Of a stretch of DNA of 19,106 bases, positions 1 to 7,686 are shown in pieces. Origin of the DNA: DAOTTY01 sp034437575. GTDB lineage: Bacteria > Chloroflexota > Anaerolineae > Aggregatilineales > Phototrophicaceae. Position numbers and translations under genes: made by a program. The stretch spans positions 1 through 19,106 of the forward strand of contig DAOTTY010000250.1 of NCBI GenBank assembly GCA_034437575.1, in the 5' to 3' direction. Positions within the stretch are counted from its first letter, which is position 1. Every line of letters begins with the position of its first letter. The notes beneath the pieces are model-generated. The model had not been told where the DNA came from and did not search any database. It saw only the letters and a program-made list of their open reading frames with translations.

Positions 1-2465
1 ATGCGGTCTTCGATGGTTTCTGAGCTAATAGTTGCCCGCAGGCGGCTGACCATCAGTGGGAAGGCCAGCGGTGTAGGGCGCGGTGGGCGACACAGTTCGA
101 TGCCGTCAGCCGCGGCTTGCAAGGCTCGGAATAGCCGCGACTGCTCCAACTGCCGCTCCAATACCTCACGTTTGGCCTGCGCCAACAGCAGATTGTCCGC
201 GTCGTAGTTGCTCAGCACGTCGTACAGCAAACCGCTGGATACCTGCAACTGCCTGGCGGACTTGCTGCCGCCGGGGAACCGCTCTGCGACCAGCCCACTC
301 ACCCGCGCTACCTCTCGGAACTGACGGCGGGCCATCTCCGCCGCGTTCATACTCTCCAGGATGTCATCAGACAGCGTACTGACGTTGAGCAGGTCACCGT
401 TGAGCGCGTCTTCGAGGGGCGGTTCATCTGGCGAAAGCAGTTCAAAGCCATAGTCGTTGGAGACAACCGTGAACGTCAGCGGGGCCATGCGGCTGAGGCG
501 ATAGGCGAACAGCGCGGCCAACCCTTCATGCACGGCACGCCCTGCCAATGGGAATACAAATGTGTGATAGCCCTCGCGGGTTTTGGTGAACTCAATCAGG
601 GTTTTATCAGCGGCGGGTATCGCGCTCCACCTGGCTTGCAGTTGCAGCACGGGGATGAGCGCCCGCATTTCGTCGCTGGTGAACTCGCCGTTGCGGGCCG
701 CGTCCAGCTTGTGCCGGATGGCGTCCGTCAGTTCATCGGAGAGCGGCAGCCCGCTCCCTACCCAACGTGGCACAATCCCCTTACTGCCCTTCGCACGGCG
801 CACGCGCACTGTCAGGTCACGGATGTTGACGAACTGCACCAGCTTACCCGCCAGTATGAACTTGTCCCCCGGCTTGAGGCTGGACGCGAACGCCTCGTTA
901 ATCACGCCGACTTCCCCGCCATTGAGGTACTTGACCTTTATCATCGGGTCGCTGGTGATGGTGCCAATGGCCATGCGGTGCAACTGCGCCACGCGCTTAT
1001 CTGCGACGGTGTGCGTGCCGTCTTCGGCTATAATCACCTTTTGATACGAGTCATACGCTTTGAGGGCGTCCCCGCCGTGCATGACGAAGGCCATCACCCA
1101 AGCCCACTCCTGCCGCGTTAGGGCACGGAAGGCGTAAGCGGTGCGAACCTCGTTATACAGGTCATCCGGGGTAAAGCCGCCACCCAGGGCAACGGTCACC
1201 ACATGCTGCACCAGCACATCCAGCGGGTTAGCAACGGGCGGGCGGTCTTCGATGCGTCCGGCAAGCGCGGCTTCTCGCGCAGCGGCAACTTCGACCAGTT
1301 CAAAGGCGTGGGTGGGCACGCACGTCACCTGGGAGGTTGCACCCGGCTGGTGGCCGCTGCGCCCGGCCCGCTGGAGCAGCCGCGCTACCCCCTTTGGACT
1401 GCCGACCTGTACCACGCGCTCCACAGTCGGGAAGTCTACGCCCAGATCGAGCGATGAGGTACACACGACGGCTTTCAGGTTGCCGTCGCGCAGATTATTC
1501 TCTACCCACTCGCGGGTGCTGCGATCCAGGGAGCTGTGGTGCAGTGCGACCAACCCGGCATAGTCGGGCCGTGCTTCGATGAGGGCCTGATACCACTGTT
1601 CCGTTTGGCTGCGGGCATTGGTGAAAATCAAGGTGCTGGTGTGGGCGTCGATGATGTCGATCACCTGGGGCAGCAGTTTGAGTCCGAGGTGGCCAGCCCA
1701 GGGGAAGCGCTCCATTGTGGCGGGGATGACGGTATCAATCGTGATGTGCTTATCCACTTCGCCCTGCACCAACCGCCCTTCCGGGACTTCGCCCGTGTTT
1801 GCGCCTGCTGTGCCCAGCAGCGCCCACATGGCCGTATCCAGGTTACCCATCGTCGCGGAAAGGCCCCACGTCCGCAAAGTGGGATGCCAGCGCCGCAGCC
1901 GCGCTAAGCCCAATTCCACCTGAACGCCGCGTTTGCTGGCGAGCAGTTCGTGCCACTCATCCACCACCACCAGCTTGAGATGTTCAAACAGCGTGTGGGC
2001 GTTATCACGGGCCAGCAGCAGCGATAGGCTCTCTGGTGTGGTGACAAGGGCCGTCGGTAGGCGTTTGCGCTGGCGGTTCCGCACAGTAGATGAGGTATCG
2101 CCCGTGCGCGTTTCCAACGTCCAGGGGAGGCCGAGGCCGTCAAGCGGTTGTTGCAATGATTTGGCAGTGTCACTGGCCAGCGCCCGCATGGGCGTAATCC
2201 ACAGGACGTGCAGTTTGGGGGATAGGTCGCGTTTGCCGCTGTTGGCCTTCCACTTGCCCCGGTCGGGGTTGGCGGCGATCCACTCGGCAAGGGCACCCAG
2301 CCACGCGGCGTAGGTTTTACCCGTGCCCGTGGACGAGTAGATCAGGCCGCTTTCACCGTTGAGGTAGGCTGTCCATACCTCCTGTTGGAAGGGGAACGGG
2401 GTATAGCCCTGCCCTGCAAACCAGTCTTCAATGGGTTGCAGGGCGTTAACTTCGGGTGAAGCCAT
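1..2465 (-). CDS. Ligase-associated Lhr-core DEXH-box DNA helicase (3' end outside window)
   Basis: Superfamily 2 ATP-dependent DNA helicase of the Lhr-core type, the helicase of the bacterial ligase-associated DNA-damage-response set. My minus-strand translation gives 821 codons without a stop up to the window edge. Motifs seen: Walker A TGTGKT (about residues 46-51), DEWH box (169-172), SAT motif III (203-205), motif V around TSSLDLGVDFP (336-345), and motif VI QRAGRSGH (365-372). Family members are about 800-850 residues, so probably only a short C-terminus is missing. The ATG directly follows the TAA of the YccF gene with no gap, which suggests translational coupling. The ligase and MBL exonuclease of the same set lie upstream on the same strand. 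The sequence shows a complete motor core; the repair role is inferred from the family and neighbours. Confidence 0.93.
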   Translation of the reverse strand, partial: MASPEVNALQPIEDWFAGQGYTPFPFQQEVWTAYLNGESGLIYSSTGTGKTYAAWLGALAEWIAANPDRGKWKANSGKRDLSPKLHVLWITPMRALASDTAKSLQQPLDGLGLPWTLETRTGDTSSTVRNRQRKRLPTALVTTPESLSLLLARDNAHTLFEHLKLVVVDEWHELLASKRGVQVELGLARLRRWHPTLRTWGLSATMGNLDTAMWALLGTAGANTGEVPEGRLVQGEVDKHITIDTVIPATMERFPWAGHLGLKLLPQVIDIIDAHTSTLIFTNARSQTEQWYQALIEARPDYAGLVALHHSSLDRSTREWVENNLRDGNLKAVVCTSSLDLGVDFPTVERVVQVGSPKGVARLLQRAGRSGHQPGATSQVTCVPTHAFELVEVAAAREAALAGRIEDRPPVANPLDVLVQHVVTVALGGGFTPDDLYNEVRTAYAFRALTRQEWAWVMAFVMHGGDALKAYDSYQKVIIAEDGTHTVADKRVAQLHRMAIGTITSDPMIKVKYLNGGEVGVINEAFASSLKPGDKFILAGKLVQFVNIRDLTVRVRRAKGSKGIVPRWVGSGLPLSDELTDAIRHKLDAARNGEFTSDEMRALIPVLQLQARWSAIPAADKTLIEFTKTREGYHTFVFPLAGRAVHEGLAALFAYRLSRMAPLTFTVVSNDYGFELLSPDEPPLEDALNGDLLNVSTLSDDILESMNAAEMARRQFREVARVSGLVAERFPGGSKSARQLQVSSGLLYDVLSNYDADNLLLAQAKREVLERQLEQSRLFRALQAAADGIELCRPPRPTPLAFPLMVSRLRATISSETIEDR

Positions 2466-2843
2466 TTAGTCGATTTTTTCCAGGGTGAAGCTGAACGGGA
2501 ACAAAGACACCGGCACCAACTGGAAGTGCTTACGTGCAAACGGCAGGCCGATAATCGTGATGGCCAGGATCAAGCCGCTGGTAACATGGGCCAGGGCAAT
2601 TTCCCAACCGAAAAAGATCAGCCAGATGATGTTAAAGATCAGTGCAAGCGGGCTGTCGCCGCCCTGCTGGCCGACCGGTTCACGGCCAAACGGCACCATA
2701 ACCGACAGGCCATAACGCATGGCCTTCCGACCAAACGGAATGCCAATGATGGTCAGGCACAGCAGCAGCCCGCCGATGATGTAGCCAAGCCCGGCCAAAA
2801 AGCCACCGAAGATCAACCAGATGATATTACCTATCAAGCTCAT
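2466..2843 (-). CDS. yccF: YccF-type inner membrane protein, two YccF repeats
   Basis: A 125-residue membrane protein of the YccF family, whose biochemical role is not established. Two similar hydrophobic units are visible: an N-terminal one starting SLIGNIIWLIFGG and containing TIIGIPFGR, and a second containing LIFNIIWLIFFGWE and TIIGLPFARK. This is the usual duplicated YccF layout. A longer in-frame reading from 2915 exists, but the ATG at 2843 is preferred because AAAGGAG lies six bases upstream and the protein then begins exactly at the family start. Its stop codon is followed at once by the helicase ATG, so the two are probably one transcript. The pairing with a repair helicase is unusual and may be incidental. 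Confidence 0.9.
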   Translation of the reverse strand: MSLIGNIIWLIFGGFLAGLGYIIGGLLLCLTIIGIPFGRKAMRYGLSVMVPFGREPVGQQGGDSPLALIFNIIWLIFFGWEIALAHVTSGLILAITIIGLPFARKHFQLVPVSLFPFSFTLEKID

Positions 2844-3037
2844 GTCTTGCTCCTTTGTGGGGTAGGATGCTTTCCTATTGTACCTTACGCAACAACAGGC
2901 GCGTGTGTTGCTCATGTTTTTGCTAACAGTGCATAAAACTTATAAAAAGCAACACTACTTGTAAATTTGCTGTAAAATGTAATAAGTTCCATCCTAAAAC
3001 CCTTGAAAGTGCCCATCTATGCAGGAAGCCCGCCCGA
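2844..3037. promoter_or_regulatory. Divergent intergenic region, possible yccF-helicase promoter
   Basis: This AT-rich gap separates the leftward yccF-helicase unit from the rightward HD-hydrolase gene, so it should hold promoters for both. On the minus strand a TTTACA (2965-2960) and a TATAAG (2944-2939) are 15 bases apart, a shorter spacing than ideal. On the plus strand I see TAAAAT/TAATAA-like stretches near 2972-2984 but no convincing -35 partner. Confidence is low for the exact boxes. Confidence 0.3.
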
Positions 3038-3640
3038 ATGAACGTTAGCGCCGCCGTCAGCTATGCTCATGATAAATTGGTTCATGATTTACCCGCCAAC
3101 TTGCTTTATCACGGCACCCATCACACCCGCGACGATGTCGTCCCGGCGGCAAAGCGGCTGGCCAACGCCTACAAACTCAGTAAGGATGGGCAAGCGCTTC
3201 TGTTAACGGCAGCGTGGTATCACGACATCGGGTTTACGGTGCGCTACGATAAGAATGAGGCTATCGGTGCCCGCATCGCAGCGGAGGCGCTGCCCCGGTT
3301 CGGGTATACATTTGAGCAGATTCAGATGATTGTGGGCATTATCCTGGCCACGCGCCCCCCCCAAGACCCCAAAACCCTGCTGGAAGCGATTATGGTAGAT
3401 GCCGACCTGGATTCACTTGGCCGGGATGACTTCATAGCCGTGGCAAAAACGCTGCGCGAAGAAGAGGCCATCTACAAAAACATCACCCGCACCGAATCGC
3501 AGTGGTACTGGGAAGAAATGAACTTCCTGCGCGACCATCGCTACTTCACCGATATTCAGCGGCGCTACCGCACAGTGGGCAAGCTGAAGAACTTCATGCG
3601 GCTGCACCAGCACTATCGTCGCCAGCGCTCACGGCGCTAA
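3038..3640 (+). CDS. HD-domain metal-dependent phosphohydrolase
   Basis: A 200-residue single-domain HD-superfamily protein. The metal-binding pattern is visible: an early histidine in HHTRDDV (H29), the HD doublet in YHDIGF (H62-D63) and a late aspartate in DADLDSLG (D121/D123). HD proteins usually hydrolyse phosphomonoesters or phosphodiesters, often of nucleotides; the substrate cannot be read from sequence. The C-terminus is basic and aromatic, without another recognisable domain. The start has only a weak AGGA about 13 bases upstream. It is the only plus-strand gene in the left half and its TAA overlaps the ligase stop codon by four bases on opposite strands. A run of eight C lies in the gene near 3355-3362. 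It splits the repair genes, but a repair role is unproven. Confidence 0.88.
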   Translation: MNVSAAVSYAHDKLVHDLPANLLYHGTHHTRDDVVPAAKRLANAYKLSKDGQALLLTAAWYHDIGFTVRYDKNEAIGARIAAEALPRFGYTFEQIQMIVGIILATRPPQDPKTLLEAIMVDADLDSLGRDDFIAVAKTLREEEAIYKNITRTESQWYWEEMNFLRDHRYFTDIQRRYRTVGKLKNFMRLHQHYRRQRSRR

Positions 3641-5235
3641 TCGGGCAGCAGCGCTTTGACTGTTTCCAGCGTATCGGCTTCGGCAGGCGGCTTATCCTGA
3701 CGCCAGCGCAAAATACGCGGGAAGCGCACCGCAACCCCGCTTTTGTGGCGGCTGCTCTCGCGGATGCCCTCAAACGCAATTTCAAACACGAGTTCCGGCT
3801 TCACACTGCGGACTGGCCCGAACGATTCGACAGCATGACGGCGAACCCAGTTATCTACCTTGCGGATTTCCTTATCAGTAAGGCCGCTGTACGCCTTTGC
3901 AAACGGCACAAGCTGGCCGTCAGCGTCCCACACCGCAAAGGTGTAATCGGTATACAGGCTGGCGCGTTTGCCACTGCCCCGCTGCGCGTAGATCATCACG
4001 GCATCTACTGTAAACGGCTCAATCTTCCACTTCCACCAGTCGCCGCGCTGGCGGCCCACCCGGTACGGTGAGCTTTTCCGCTTGAGCATCAGCCCTTCCA
4101 CTTTGCGGTCACGGCTTTCAGCACGGCTGGCGGCGAGTTCATCCCAGGTGGTGCCGTGTGCCAGCGGCGAAATAAGCAGGTGCGGCTGGTTCACTTCTGC
4201 GATGAGGTGTTCCAGTTGGGCGCGACGCCATTCAAGCGGCTGTTCGCGCACATCCTCGCCGCCCTGTTCCAGCAGGTCATACGCCATGAAGATCACCGGC
4301 ACGTCTTTGAGCAACTTCTTACCGATAGTCTTGCGCCCGATGCGCCGCTGTAGCTCTGCGAAGGGCAGCACGTTATCGTCTTTCCAGGGGAGCAGTTCGC
4401 CATCCAGCACCGTGCCATCAGGGAGCGTGTTTACAACGTCGGTCACTTCCGGGTAGCGGTCGGTAACGAGTTCCTCGCCGCGTGACCACACAAACGACTC
4501 CCCCTGGCGGCGGATCGCCTGTGCCCGGATGCCGTCCCACTTCCATTCGGCCTGCCAGCCGGTTACGTCGTCGCTGTCCAGTTCGTCCAGCGGATTATCG
4601 TCAATGGGATAAGCGAGGAAGAACGGGTACGGGCGGCTGATGTCCTCGGACTCGTCCGCTTCAGTGATAAGCGACTCGTAAAAATCGGGGGTGGGGTTCC
4701 AGTCCCCCATCATGCGGTGCGCGATGACCGCACGATTTACGCCGCTGAAGTCCGATAGGGCGCGGATCACGAGTTTTTGCGACACGCCCACCCGAAAGCC
4801 GCCGGTAATCAGCTTGTTGAACACAAAGCGCTGCCGGGTGTTCAGTTGGCCCCACGCCCGCGTGATGGCGTCGCGCTGTTCGGCTTCGCCCATGCCTTTA
4901 AGCGGCAGCAGCACATCTTCCACCCACACATGCAGCGGGTCTGTACTGGTGGCTTCGTTTTCCGGCAGCAGCAGCGTGATCGTTTCCGCCATATCCCCCA
5001 CTGCGTCATAAGACTCGCGCCACAGCCAATCCGGTAAGTTCGTTTCTTCGGTGGCCCACTCGGCCAGTTGGCGCGAACGCATCGCCCGTCGGGGCCGCCG
5101 CCCGATCAGAAAGTAGACGGCCCAGGCCGCATCCGCTGCGGGCGTGCCGTCAAAGTAATCGACCAGGGCAGCTACCTTCTCATTGGTTTTGTTAGTTTCG
5201 TCCAGCGCGGTGTACAGGTCAGCGAAGCGCTTCAT
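3637..5235 (-). CDS. ATP-dependent DNA ligase, ligase-associated DNA-damage-response type
   Basis: A 532-residue ATP-dependent DNA ligase that seals nicks through a covalent lysine-AMP. An all-helical N-terminal DNA-binding region (about 1-205) precedes the nucleotidyltransferase domain. The active-site motif KWDGIR gives adenylated lysine K232, followed by VLDGEL (motif III, about 277-282), VEGLMLK (motif IV, 379-385) and WKWKIEP (motif V, about 401-407). An OB-fold extends from about 410 to the end. Length and order fit the bacterial LigB/PP_1105-like ligase found with an Lhr-core helicase and an MBL exonuclease. It follows a small membrane-protein gene with ten bases between, and the exonuclease lies upstream, so the three form one minus-strand operon. 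No catalytic residue is missing. Confidence 0.94.
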   Translation of the reverse strand: MKRFADLYTALDETNKTNEKVAALVDYFDGTPAADAAWAVYFLIGRRPRRAMRSRQLAEWATEETNLPDWLWRESYDAVGDMAETITLLLPENEATSTDPLHVWVEDVLLPLKGMGEAEQRDAITRAWGQLNTRQRFVFNKLITGGFRVGVSQKLVIRALSDFSGVNRAVIAHRMMGDWNPTPDFYESLITEADESEDISRPYPFFLAYPIDDNPLDELDSDDVTGWQAEWKWDGIRAQAIRRQGESFVWSRGEELVTDRYPEVTDVVNTLPDGTVLDGELLPWKDDNVLPFAELQRRIGRKTIGKKLLKDVPVIFMAYDLLEQGGEDVREQPLEWRRAQLEHLIAEVNQPHLLISPLAHGTTWDELAASRAESRDRKVEGLMLKRKSSPYRVGRQRGDWWKWKIEPFTVDAVMIYAQRGSGKRASLYTDYTFAVWDADGQLVPFAKAYSGLTDKEIRKVDNWVRRHAVESFGPVRSVKPELVFEIAFEGIRESSRHKSGVAVRFPRILRWRQDKPPAEADTLETVKALLPD

Positions 5236-5245
5236 GCTTACACGC

Positions 5246-5518
5246 TTACCTTAGCTTACGAACAACCCGTTTGGCGTCGTTGGCCGTCACAATGATTTTA
5301 CGATCCTCCGCCAGATGGATAACCGCTTCGTGGCGGTCGAGGATGTCCACACTTTCCACATCGTCCAGGTTGACGCGCACATAGCTTTGATCGTCGGCCC
5401 GTTGCAGCATCAGGCGTTTGCCACCGCGCCCGCTCAAGCGAACAGCGGCCCAGGCAATTGCCCCGGCGACCACACTCACAACGGCAATAAACATTAACGT
5501 TGATAAGATATAGGCCAT
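5246..5518 (-). CDS. Small one-pass membrane protein of unknown function
   Basis: A 90-residue protein I do not recognise. Residues about 4-28 form one hydrophobic membrane segment, followed by a short basic stretch (RLSGRGGKR) that by the positive-inside rule would keep the tail in the cytoplasm. The remaining 55 residues look like a small beta-rich domain with alternating charged and hydrophobic positions (YVRVNLDDVESVDIL, then AVIHLAEDRKIIV). The ATG has GAGAGG a few bases upstream, 18 bases after the exonuclease stop and 10 bases before the ligase start, so translation is well supported. Its place between two repair enzymes suggests a membrane-linked accessory, but this is inference only. 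Confidence 0.7.
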   Translation of the reverse strand: MAYILSTLMFIAVVSVVAGAIAWAAVRLSGRGGKRLMLQRADDQSYVRVNLDDVESVDILDRHEAVIHLAEDRKIIVTANDAKRVVRKLR

Positions 5519-5536
5519 TATTGCCTCTCGTTACGT

Positions 5537-6589
5537 CTAGGTTGATTCTTGTGGTTCATTATCGTCCGTTTCAGTGGTTTCGTCAGGTGTTTGATCGGCG
5601 TCGTCCGCCTCGCCCCGGTACCGGGTGCGGATGGGAACCGCCTGCTTGCCGTGTTCGTTCAGCCAGCGGGCCACCACATCCACATAACCATGCGTGATCC
5701 ACACCGTTTCGGCTTCGCTCAGGTCGATAGCCTCCATCAGCCCGGCCCAGTCAATGTGATCGCTCAACACAAACCCCCGGTCTACAGCGCGGCGGCGGCG
5801 CGTGCCGCGTATCCGCATCCATCCCGAAGCGAACCCGGTGGATAAGTCACCGAAGCGGCGCAGCCACGTCGTCCCGCGTGCGGAGGGCGGCGCGACAATC
5901 AACGCCTGCCGGAAGTTAGGTTTTTCCGCGTCATTGGCGTATTTCGTGTGCGGGAGCGAGATGTTGCTATCACGATAGGCTTTATTGATTTTCTCAACCG
6001 CGCCGTGCGTGTAAATCGGCCCAATGGTGGGGTCTACCCCGGCCAACAGGCGCTGCGCCTTGCCCAACGCATACCCAAATAAGACGCTCGCTCGGCCTGC
6101 GGCGGCGTTTTCGCGCCACCACGCATTGATTTCCGCAAAGCTATCGGCCTGGGGCTGCCAACGATAAATGGGCAGGCCGAACGTCGCTTCTGTGATAAAC
6201 GTGTGGCCCCTGACCGGTTCATAGGCTGTGCAGGTGGGGTCAGCTTCTAGCTTGTAGTCCCCACTCACGACCCATACCTCACCCGCGTGTTCTACACGCA
6301 CCTGCGATGAGCCGAGGATGTGGCCTGCTGGGTGAAACCTGACCTTCACGCCGTTGATGTCAACGGATTCGCCGTAGGCAGCCGTCTGGATGGTCGCTTT
6401 GTGGCCCAGGCGCGTGCGGAAAACGTGTTTGCCCTCATCTGAGACGAGATATGAGCGGCACCCCCAGGCGTAGTGGTCAGCGTGGGCGTGCGTAACAACT
6501 GCCCGTTCGACAGGTTGCCAGGGGTCTACATAGAAGTTTCCGGCCTCACAGTAGAAGCCGCGTTCGGTGAGTTGGAGTAAGTCTGCCAT
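5537..6589 (-). CDS. Ligase-associated MBL-fold DNA exonuclease
   Basis: A 350-residue metallo-beta-lactamase/beta-CASP-like nuclease of the type encoded with the Lhr-core helicase and ATP-dependent ligase. The metal-binding motif HAHADH is at 34-39. Further ligand candidates are H90 in PAGHILGS, D111 in SGDYK, and the late motifs SDH (276-278) and THG (299-301). The C-terminal 25 residues are acidic and Thr-rich, a probable disordered tail. Characterised relatives are manganese-dependent DNA nucleases. It is the first gene of the exonuclease-membrane protein-ligase operon. There is no Shine-Dalgarno sequence; a TGnTACAAT box ends six bases before the ATG, which suggests a leaderless message. 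Confidence 0.92.
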   Translation of the reverse strand: MADLLQLTERGFYCEAGNFYVDPWQPVERAVVTHAHADHYAWGCRSYLVSDEGKHVFRTRLGHKATIQTAAYGESVDINGVKVRFHPAGHILGSSQVRVEHAGEVWVVSGDYKLEADPTCTAYEPVRGHTFITEATFGLPIYRWQPQADSFAEINAWWRENAAAGRASVLFGYALGKAQRLLAGVDPTIGPIYTHGAVEKINKAYRDSNISLPHTKYANDAEKPNFRQALIVAPPSARGTTWLRRFGDLSTGFASGWMRIRGTRRRRAVDRGFVLSDHIDWAGLMEAIDLSEAETVWITHGYVDVVARWLNEHGKQAVPIRTRYRGEADDADQTPDETTETDDNEPQEST

Positions 6590-6595
6590 GCCTGT

Positions 6596-6604
6596 ATTGT
6601 ATCA
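6596..6604 (-). promoter_or_regulatory. Extended -10 promoter for the exonuclease operon, probably leaderless
   Basis: On the minus strand TGA-TACAAT ends six bases before the exonuclease ATG at 6589. It matches an extended -10 element and no -35 hexamer is visible at the normal distance. Transcription from it would start at or next to the ATG, leaving no room for a ribosome binding site, and indeed none is seen. The box match is seen; the leaderless start is inferred. Confidence 0.45.
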
Positions 6605-6726
6605 TGTGTTCTACGGCAGGCGGGCAAATCAGAGCGAGTTTTCATGCGGGCGTCTCAATCAGATGGCGGGCATCACTCACTGGCAGCCTGCACTGATGAA
6701 CGCCGCCTGCACCTGCAACGACTCTA

Positions 6727-7674
6727 TTACTCCAGGCGAATGCGCGGGTTTAGCACCGCATACAGAATATCTGCGATGAGGTTGCTAAAGGCAAAGGCAA
6801 ACACAATAATCATTGTGACGGCCTGCAACACCGGGATATTCTTCTGATTCACGCTGTCTACCAACAGTGAGCCAATGCCGGGGTAGCGGAAAACATTTTC
6901 AATCACAACGATGCCACCAATCAGCCAGCCGATGCTAATGGCAATCACGGTGATGGTGGGCAGCAGCGCGTTCCTCAAAACGTGCTTGAACACGACCTGC
7001 CGCTGGCTGAGTCCTTTAAGCTGGGCGGTGCGGACGTAGTTCTTCTTCAGTTCGTCAATCATGCCAGCGCGGGTCATGCGGGCGATGTAGCCCACCAGCA
7101 CAAAACTCGCGGTAAGCGCGGGCAGCGTGAGCAGCTTAAACCACCCCACCAGCGTTGTGTCATCGTTGATAATCGCAATCGCGTCGAACCAGTTCAGTTG
7201 CAGCGCAAACACGTTTATGAGCACAATCCCGGTCACGAACTCCGGTAGGCCCACCACACCCAAAGACAACACAGACACCAGGCCGTCGGCCCAGGTGTTT
7301 TCGCGCAGGGCGGCAATCACCCCCAACCCGATGCCCAACGGCAGGCTAATCAGCAGCGTGGCCCCTGCCAAAATCAGCGAGTTGCTCAGGCGATCCAGCA
7401 CAAACGGGCGCACCGCTGCATTACCCCCCGTGTATGATGTGCCCCAATCCCCGATAACAAAGCGCCCTAACCAACTGACGTACTGCATCGCCACAGGCTG
7501 ATCTAAACCAAAGCGAGCATTGAACTGGTCAATTGCGGATTGGCTGGCTTCACGCCCAAGAACCAAACGGGCAATGTCGCCAGGGAGCAGTTGTGTGAGC
7601 GCAAAAATGAGGGCGCTGGTAACAATCAGGGTGACGATAAGTAAGAAGGTACGCCGGATGATAAACTTCGTCAT
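6727..7674 (-). CDS. Orphan DppB/OppB-type ABC transporter permease
   Basis: A 315-residue inner-membrane permease of the dipeptide/oligopeptide/nickel ABC family. The N-terminal signature (MTKFIIRRTFLLI, then a membrane segment ending in LLPGD) and the cytoplasmic EAA loop (about 214-238, with AQLKG and a conserved HVLRNALLP end) are complete, as is YPGIG at 264-268. About six membrane segments are visible. These transporters normally need a DppC-like second permease, two ATPases and a binding protein, and none is encoded here: the next gene downstream is a DNA exonuclease. Twelve bases separate it from the NTPase-regulator gene upstream, with AGAGG before the ATG, so it is the last gene of the pseudo-RSH operon. 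It may work with subunits encoded elsewhere or act as a membrane partner of the NTPases. Confidence 0.9.
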   Translation of the reverse strand: MTKFIIRRTFLLIVTLIVTSALIFALTQLLPGDIARLVLGREASQSAIDQFNARFGLDQPVAMQYVSWLGRFVIGDWGTSYTGGNAAVRPFVLDRLSNSLILAGATLLISLPLGIGLGVIAALRENTWADGLVSVLSLGVVGLPEFVTGIVLINVFALQLNWFDAIAIINDDTTLVGWFKLLTLPALTASFVLVGYIARMTRAGMIDELKKNYVRTAQLKGLSQRQVVFKHVLRNALLPTITVIAISIGWLIGGIVVIENVFRYPGIGSLLVDSVNQKNIPVLQAVTMIIVFAFAFSNLIADILYAVLNPRIRLE

Positions 7675-7686
7675 AAAACCTCTGTG

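Noticed and set aside
528..1121. Plus-strand 197-codon frame opposite the helicase
   Set aside because: The minus strand encodes conserved helicase motifs throughout; this frame is a GC-rich shadow.
2844..2915. 24-residue N-terminal extension of the YccF protein
   Set aside because: The extension is Cys/Arg-rich and unlike the family; the inner ATG has an AAAGGAG site at proper spacing.
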